Assembly (NCBI RefSeq): GCF_030271165.1
Contig: NZ_JASSZH010000001.1
Coordinates: forward strand, 62,001-126,000
Source: Psychromicrobium xiongbiense
GTDB taxonomy: Bacteria > Actinomycetota > Actinomycetes > Actinomycetales > Micrococcaceae
Reading direction: 5' to 3'
DNA: 64,000 bases
In this document: piece after piece, positions 59,873-64,000 of the stretch
Position numbering within the stretch: position 1 is the first letter of the stretch
Layout: the number at the start of each line of letters is the position of its first letter
Translations under genes and position numbers: made by a program
The notes under the pieces: generated by a model
The model's input: only the letters and a program-made list of their open reading frames with translations
The model's database searches: none
What the model was told of the DNA's origin: nothing

Positions 59873-60799
59873 ATGTCCAGATTTGTGCACTACACCGAGT
59901 TCGGCGGACCTGAGGTTCTCCAGGTGATCGATGTTCCTGAGCCGGTGGCCGGTCCGGGCGAGATTCGGATCCGTACGGCCTACGCGGCGATCAATCCGGT
60001 GGACTACAAGATTTTTGCCGGCGGCCCGGCGGCTGCCGCATTCGGTGCAGTGCTTCCTTCCGGGGTGGGCAATGACCTTTCCGGCATCGTGGATCAGGTC
60101 GGTGAGGGCGTCACGGACTTCTCGGTCGGCCAAAAGGTCTATGCCGGGGCACGCAACCGTGCGGTGGCCGATTGTGTGGTGGTTCCCAGTGAATTTGCCC
60201 GGGCGGTTCCGGAAGGGCTCGGCTTGGATCTGGCCTCGGGTCTGTGGGTGGTGGGACGCACCGCTACGGCGTTGGTGAATGCGCTGAACCTGACCGCGGA
60301 TGACACGGTTCTGGTCGGGGCAGCGGCTGGCGGGGTGGGCGTGCTGGCTGTCCAGTTGGCCCGACGGACCGGGGCGACCGTGATGGGAACGGCGAGCGAG
60401 GCCAATCATGATTATCTGCGTTCGCTGGGCGCGATCCCGGTCAGCTATGGTGAGGGTGTCATCGACCAGGTACGGGCTGTGGCCCCGCAGGGAATCACTG
60501 CGGTGATTGACGCCAATGGGCCGGACACCATTGAGCTGGCGCTGGCTCTGGGTGTTTCGCCAGAGCGGATCGTCTCCGCTGCGACTTATGGCAACGCGCT
60601 CCGTGGCGCACGCGCGGTGGGTGGCGCACAGGCGAATAACGCCGATCTGGTAGATCTGGCCCAGCTGGTGGCCGAGGGCGAGATCCAACTGCCGATCGAT
60701 TCGCGGTATCCCCTGGCGGAGGTGCGTGAAGCTTATGCCCACGCCAAGGGCGGGCATTTACGTGGCAAGATTCTGATTGAACTGGACAGTGACCTGTGA
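59873..60799 (+). CDS. NADPH:quinone reductase-like medium-chain oxidoreductase
   Basis: Zinc-free MDR protein of 308 residues. MSRFVHYTEFGGPEVLQVIDV and AAINPVDYKIF open the catalytic domain. VLVGAAAGGVGVLAVQLARRTGA is the NADPH motif. It transfers hydride to quinones or enones. GGAGGAG before the double ATG suits ATG 59873 (spacing five) better than 59870. The 3' end runs into a 19-bp tandem duplication that creates the present stop codon. Confidence 0.85.
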   Translation: MSRFVHYTEFGGPEVLQVIDVPEPVAGPGEIRIRTAYAAINPVDYKIFAGGPAAAAFGAVLPSGVGNDLSGIVDQVGEGVTDFSVGQKVYAGARNRAVADCVVVPSEFARAVPEGLGLDLASGLWVVGRTATALVNALNLTADDTVLVGAAAGGVGVLAVQLARRTGATVMGTASEANHDYLRSLGAIPVSYGEGVIDQVRAVAPQGITAVIDANGPDTIELALALGVSPERIVSAATYGNALRGARAVGGAQANNADLVDLAQLVAEGEIQLPIDSRYPLAEVREAYAHAKGGHLRGKILIELDSDL

Positions 60800-60816
60800 A
60801 CTGGACAGTGACCTGG
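60779..60816 (+). repeat. 19-bp tandem duplication at the 3' end of the quinone reductase gene
   Basis: TGAACTGGACAGTGACCTG occurs twice in a row (60779-60797 and 60798-60816). The second copy supplies the TGA that ends the gene. Because 19 is not a multiple of three, with a single copy the frame would continue for seven codons (to TAA) after the shared SDL. Confidence 0.9.
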
Positions 60817-60880
60817 ATACGCACCAGCGACCTGGGTAACAGGTAACAACATAGAACCACCGGCAGGCAGGGCGGTATTC

Positions 60881-61474
60881 GTGATGACTCTCTACACTCT
60901 GGGATCCCTCACTGCGGATATTGCCCTGTCGCATACCGATCTGCTGGCCGCACGAACCGCTGAGGCGCTGCGAGCCTTCCCCGAGGCTGCCGGGGTGGGA
61001 GCCGCCGCGGTCGATCCGGAGCATTCTGATACCTCCGCCAGCAGGGACGCCTATGGCCTGGAGCCGGACACTCTGGTCAACTGCGTTATCGTCTCCGGTA
61101 AGCGTGAGGGGCAGCAGCGGGTGGCCGCATGCCTGGTCAAAGCAACCCAGCGCGCCGATGTGAACAATGTGGTCAAGCGTGCGCTCGATGTTCGTAAGGC
61201 TTCGTTCCTGGCCCAGGAACGCGCCGTGCAGCTGAGCGCGATGGAATATGGCGGCATCACGCCGATCGGTCTGTACCAGCACGAGCCCGGTGATATGCGG
61301 ATTTTCGTCGATCCGGCCATCCTGCAGACGCCACTAGTGCTGATCGGTTCAGGGATCCGGCGGGGCAAGCTGATTCTGCCCGGTGAGCTTCTGGCGGAAT
61401 TTCCAGGGGTTGAGATCTGCGAGGACCTGGGCTTGCCACTTGCCCTGGACGCCTCCCTACCTGTTGACTGGTGA
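60881..61474 (+). CDS. YbaK/EbsC-family aminoacyl-tRNA deacylase-like protein
   Basis: Protein of 197 residues. The C-terminal part has the family core: VKRALDVRKASFLAQERAVQLSAMEYGGITPIGL (in parts, with the substrate-pocket Lys and the GGITP stretch), then RIFVDPAILQTPLVLIGSG. YbaK/ProX proteins hydrolyse mischarged tRNAs such as Cys-tRNA(Pro). The N-terminal 60 residues are longer than usual. AGGGCGG precedes GTG 60881; ATG 60884 is equally possible. It sits alone before gcvH. Confidence 0.78.
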   Translation: MMTLYTLGSLTADIALSHTDLLAARTAEALRAFPEAAGVGAAAVDPEHSDTSASRDAYGLEPDTLVNCVIVSGKREGQQRVAACLVKATQRADVNNVVKRALDVRKASFLAQERAVQLSAMEYGGITPIGLYQHEPGDMRIFVDPAILQTPLVLIGSGIRRGKLILPGELLAEFPGVEICEDLGLPLALDASLPVDW

Positions 61475-61505
61475 GAGCAGAATTCCACCGTCCGAAAGGC
61501 CACCC

Positions 61506-61892
61506 GTGAGCACCATTCCTGAGGAACTGTCCTACACCGCTGAACACGAGTGGGTGAGCGCCGTGAATGAGGATGGCGTGGTTCGCGTTGGCATCACTGA
61601 CTTTGCGCAGGACGCACTGGGCGACGTGGTCTACGTTCAGCTTCCTGAGGTGGGCGTCACGGTCAACGCGGCCGAGGCCGTGGGTGAAGTGGAGTCCACC
61701 AAGAGCGTCAGCGATATCTTTGCCCCGCTCAGCGGGGAAATCGTGGCCCGCAATGAAGCACTCGATGCCGATCCGGGCATCCTCAACTCAGACCCTTATG
61801 GTGAAGGCTGGCTGCTGCAGATTCGCCTGGACGATCTGCAGAGCGTGGATTCCCTGCTCAGCGCCTCAGAGTACGAACAACAGGTAGGCTAG
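61506..61892 (+). CDS. gcvH: Glycine cleavage system H protein
   Basis: Lipoyl carrier of 128 residues, full length. YTAEHEWVSAVNEDGVVRVGITDFAQ at the start and the lipoylation Lys in GEVESTKSVSDIFAP are clear. It shuttles the methylamine group between the P, T and L proteins. AAAGG lies upstream of GTG 61506, which is chosen over the longer frame. It opens the conserved gcvH-FHA-MerR-DUF151 block. Confidence 0.93.
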   Translation: MSTIPEELSYTAEHEWVSAVNEDGVVRVGITDFAQDALGDVVYVQLPEVGVTVNAAEAVGEVESTKSVSDIFAPLSGEIVARNEALDADPGILNSDPYGEGWLLQIRLDDLQSVDSLLSASEYEQQVG

Positions 61893-62046
61893 AGCGATGC
61901 TCCGCCAAGTCAGCGGAGCACACTGGAAACGCGTCGGCACGTAGCACGGACCGGGCAGCTGGATGAGACAGCCAGCCGCCCACCGTCATACAGCATGATC
62001 AGTGCCGGTGGAACATCGATGCGGGGGACCGCCAGAAGGGATCGAC

Positions 62047-62523
62047 ATGTCGACCGAGAGCACCGGCGCAGCCGGAGGCCAGAACGCTCCTGAGCGCCCC
62101 GGGGAACGGCCTGTGTCCAACGCCACGGAGACGACGTCGATTCACCTTCCTCCGCTCGTGGAGAGCGGCCTGGCGGTCAAGCTCAGCGCTGAAGAGAGCG
62201 CAGCGGTGGAGGCATTGCCAGCGGGTTCGGCCATCCTGATTGCGCATCTCGGGCCCAATCAGGGCGCGCGATTCCTGCTGGATGACGAGCTCATCAAGGC
62301 TGGCCGTCACCCGGAGGCGGATATTTTCCTGGATGATGTGACGGTGTCACGTCGCCATGTCGAGTTCCGCCGCGAAAACGGTGGCTACCGGGTGGTGGAT
62401 GCGGGAAGCCTGAATGGAACCTATCTCAACGGTGACCGGGTTGATGCTGCCTCGCTGCACAGCGGCGACGAGGTGCGCATTGGGAAATTCCGGTTGACCT
62501 ACTACGCCCGCTCGGCGGCCTAG
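62047..62523 (+). CDS. garA: GarA/OdhI-type FHA domain protein
   Basis: Protein of 158 residues. Residues about 1-50 are disordered and contain ETTS, the Thr motif phosphorylated by Ser/Thr protein kinases in GarA and OdhI. The FHA domain (about 75-150) shows IKAGRHPEADIFLDDVTVSRRHVEF (in parts) and DAGSLNGTYLNG. The unphosphorylated form inhibits 2-oxoglutarate dehydrogenase and affects glutamate metabolism. AGAAGGG before ATG 62047 sets the start. Order and neighbours match mycobacterial Rv1827. Confidence 0.9.
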   Translation: MSTESTGAAGGQNAPERPGERPVSNATETTSIHLPPLVESGLAVKLSAEESAAVEALPAGSAILIAHLGPNQGARFLLDDELIKAGRHPEADIFLDDVTVSRRHVEFRRENGGYRVVDAGSLNGTYLNGDRVDAASLHSGDEVRIGKFRLTYYARSAA

Positions 62524-62531
62524 GACACGCT

Positions 62532-63287
62532 GTGGCGACGCAGGGTGTTCGGCGTAGTTTTTCTCAACGGGTCAGCCCTGGGCGACCGGTTATTTTCAAT
62601 ATTGGTGAGGTGCTTGCGCAGCTGACCGACGAGTTTCCTTCGGTCAGTGCCTCCAAAATCCGGTTTTTTGAGGAAAAGGGTCTGGTTACCCCGCAGCGAA
62701 CCGCGGCTGGCTACCGGCAGTTCACAGAACAGGATGTGGAACGGCTGCGGTTCGTTCTTGCCCTGCAGCGCGATCACTATCTTCCGCTGAAGGTCATTCG
62801 TGACTATCTGGCCGCCATCGACCGTGGCGAAGGGCCGGAGAATCTGCCCGCCGGCGTCAGCGCCAGCATTGCGCCACGTGCCGTGGACAGTGAGCTGACC
62901 GCCGAACATGCTGGCCGGGTCCGCAAGCTCACCGAGGAGCAGCTGCGCGTCGAATCCGGTGCCAGTGCTGAATTAGTCGAGTCATTGCTGAGTTTCGGGT
63001 TGATCGCCGCACGCCGCGGTCACTTCGACGACCATGCCCTCAAAGTGACCAAAGCGTGTGTGGCCCTGGCTTCCCATGGCCTGGAACCGCGCCATCTGCG
63101 GCCCTTCCAGGCGGCAGCGGAACGTGAATTCGGGCTGGTGGAACGCGCTGTGGCACCCCTGACCTCGCGTCGGGATGCTGCCTCACAGGCGCGCGCCGCT
63201 GAAGCCGCCCGGGAGATCAGCGATTTGTGCCTGAACCTGCACTCTGCCCTGGTTCAGGAGCGCATTGCGCATCTCGAGACCAGCTGA
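62532..63287 (+). CDS. ftsR: FtsR-type MerR-family regulator
   Basis: Protein of 251 residues. The MerR HTH is seen as FNIGEVLAQLTDEFP, SASKIRFFEEKGLVTPQRTAAGYRQFTEQDVERLRF (in parts). The long C-terminal domain is that of Rv1828/FtsR, which controls ftsZ expression in corynebacteria and mycobacteria. The GTG start is eight bases after the garA stop, so they are cotranscribed. The symbol is given from synteny and domain layout. Confidence 0.85.
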   Translation: MATQGVRRSFSQRVSPGRPVIFNIGEVLAQLTDEFPSVSASKIRFFEEKGLVTPQRTAAGYRQFTEQDVERLRFVLALQRDHYLPLKVIRDYLAAIDRGEGPENLPAGVSASIAPRAVDSELTAEHAGRVRKLTEEQLRVESGASAELVESLLSFGLIAARRGHFDDHALKVTKACVALASHGLEPRHLRPFQAAAEREFGLVERAVAPLTSRRDAASQARAAEAAREISDLCLNLHSALVQERIAHLETS

Positions 63288-63295
63288 GGCCCGTC

Positions 63296-63778
63296 ATGAT
63301 CGAGATGGAACTCGTCGGGGTGCGGCTGGAGATGCCTTCGGCGCAGCCTGTGGTGCTTCTCAAGGAGATCCAGGGCAGCCGGACGATCCCGGTGTGGATT
63401 GGTACGGCAGAAGCCGCTGCCATTGCCACAGCCCAGCAGGGTATGGTTCCGCCGCGGCCGCTGACGCATGATCTGCTCTGTACCGTGATCCGCGCCCTGG
63501 GGCGTACGGTGAAACGGGTGGAGATCGTCGAGGTTAGGGAAGCGGTGTTCTACGCCCAGTTGGTGCTCGATGACGGCACGGTGATCAGCTCGCGGGCTTC
63601 CGACGCGATTGCAGTGGCCCAGCGGGTGCCTTGTGGAATCTGGTGTGCGGAGTCGGTGGTGGCCAGTGCGGGTGTGACCATCGGGGATCCTGCCGAGAGT
63701 GCCTCAGAGGCCGAGCTCGAAATGCAACGATTTCGTGATTTTCTGGACGACATCGAGCCGGAAGATTTTGAAAAGTAG
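63296..63778 (+). CDS. Bifunctional nuclease family protein (DUF151)
   Basis: Protein of 160 residues: MELVGVRLEMPSAQPVVLLKE, IPVWIGTAEAAAIATAQQG, RPLTHDLLCTVIRALG and ISSRASDAIAVAQR are the DUF151 blocks. The family is named after a plant nuclease and its bacterial role is unsettled. It follows ftsR by eight bases and corresponds to Rv1829. The start at ATG 63296 avoids overlap with ftsR. Confidence 0.88.
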   Translation: MIEMELVGVRLEMPSAQPVVLLKEIQGSRTIPVWIGTAEAAAIATAQQGMVPPRPLTHDLLCTVIRALGRTVKRVEIVEVREAVFYAQLVLDDGTVISSRASDAIAVAQRVPCGIWCAESVVASAGVTIGDPAESASEAELEMQRFRDFLDDIEPEDFEK

Positions 63779-63874
63779 CGGATTCCCGGGCTTATTCGAG
63801 GGCTGACCGGCAGGAACTAAGGTTCGAGTAGAGGGTGAAACTTTCGACACGCCGAAGCTATATCGCTCACCTCT

Positions 63875-63903
63875 TTGACCTTGTCAGCCCACGGTTCTAA
63901 CGT
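63875..63903 (+). promoter_or_regulatory. Promoter of the next regulator gene
   Basis: TTGACC (63875-63880), 17 bases, TAACGT (63898-63903) form a good vegetative promoter about 80 bases before the GTG at 63988. The 63779-63874 stretch shows nothing else that I recognise. Confidence 0.6.
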
Positions 63904-63987
63904 ACAGAGAAGTAGTTTTCATTGCATGTCTGCAGAACCCTCGTCACACTAGAAGGTACGAGAGTGCAAATCAAGAAGGAGTTCCAC

Positions 63988-64000
63988 GTGAGTCCGAAAG
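63988..64000 (+). CDS. Start of the next gene (truncated by window end)
   Basis: AAGAAGGAG at 63973-63981 is followed six bases later by GTG 63988 and codons for Ser, Pro, Lys. By synteny with mycobacteria (Rv1830) this could be a second MerR regulator, but only four codons are visible. Confidence 0.5.

Overview
The window is GC-rich actinobacterial DNA, most likely from a Micrococcales member resembling Arthrobacter. The reasons are the high GC content, the many GTG starts and four-base ATGA/GTGA gene overlaps, and the gene order at the right end: gcvH, a GarA-type FHA protein, an FtsR-type MerR regulator and a DUF151 bifunctional nuclease, which matches the conserved Rv1826-Rv1829 order of mycobacteria. 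No tRNA, rRNA, CRISPR array or intact insertion sequence was recognised.

The left end (1-3.7 kb) looks accessory. It holds the C-terminal part of a large unknown protein, a frameshifted HTH gene, and a two-gene nucleotidyltransferase-type (AbiE/Men-like) toxin-antitoxin pair behind a 14-bp palindrome.

The 3.8-22.9 kb region is a large nitrogen-heterocycle catabolic district. It has a uric acid arm (uricase, fused OHCU decarboxylase-HIU hydrolase, a guanine-deaminase-like enzyme and a MobA-like cofactor enzyme). It has an eight-gene operon of unknown substrate, listed in transcription order: amidohydrolase, NMT1/SsuA-type ABC importer, SDR, FAD oxidase, creatininase-family amidase and PNPOx-like flavoprotein. 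It also has a xanthine-dehydrogenase-type molybdenum hydroxylase with XdhC. The eight-gene operon and the molybdenum hydroxylase operon carry near-identical inverted repeats (ATGTTGA-N5-TCAACAT) in their upstream regions. The first repeat lies beside a divergent XRE-cupin regulator, so the two operons look like one regulon.

The 23-34.9 kb region is mixed housekeeping and accessory content: DUF1801, a YcxB-like protein, an ICMT-like methyltransferase, a YeiH transporter, a GreA-C-like protein, an ABC-class ATPase, a broken MFS gene, a VOC protein, a PheA/TfdB-type monooxygenase, and an AKR/SDR pair divergent from an MmyB-type regulator.

The 34.9-44.6 kb region is a four-carbon sugar locus: a DUF1537 tetronate kinase, a TIM-barrel isomerase, a lambda-crystallin-type dehydrogenase, an SDR, an MFS permease, a GntR-FCD regulator, a LerI-like triose isomerase, RpiB and a DhaKL-type (LerK-like) kinase. 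Its two outer promoters share ATCCTATAGGAT-type palindromes.

The 44.6-60.8 kb region contains a TMEM175-like protein, a RibD/DHPS-like pair, redox enzymes, a beta-propeller/dehydrogenase operon, and an M-box (Mg2+) riboswitch with short leader ORFs in front of an MgtA P-type ATPase. A FadH-like reductase with PadR and a quinone reductase follow. The window ends in the conserved gcvH-garA-ftsR-DUF151 block and the first codons of the next gene.
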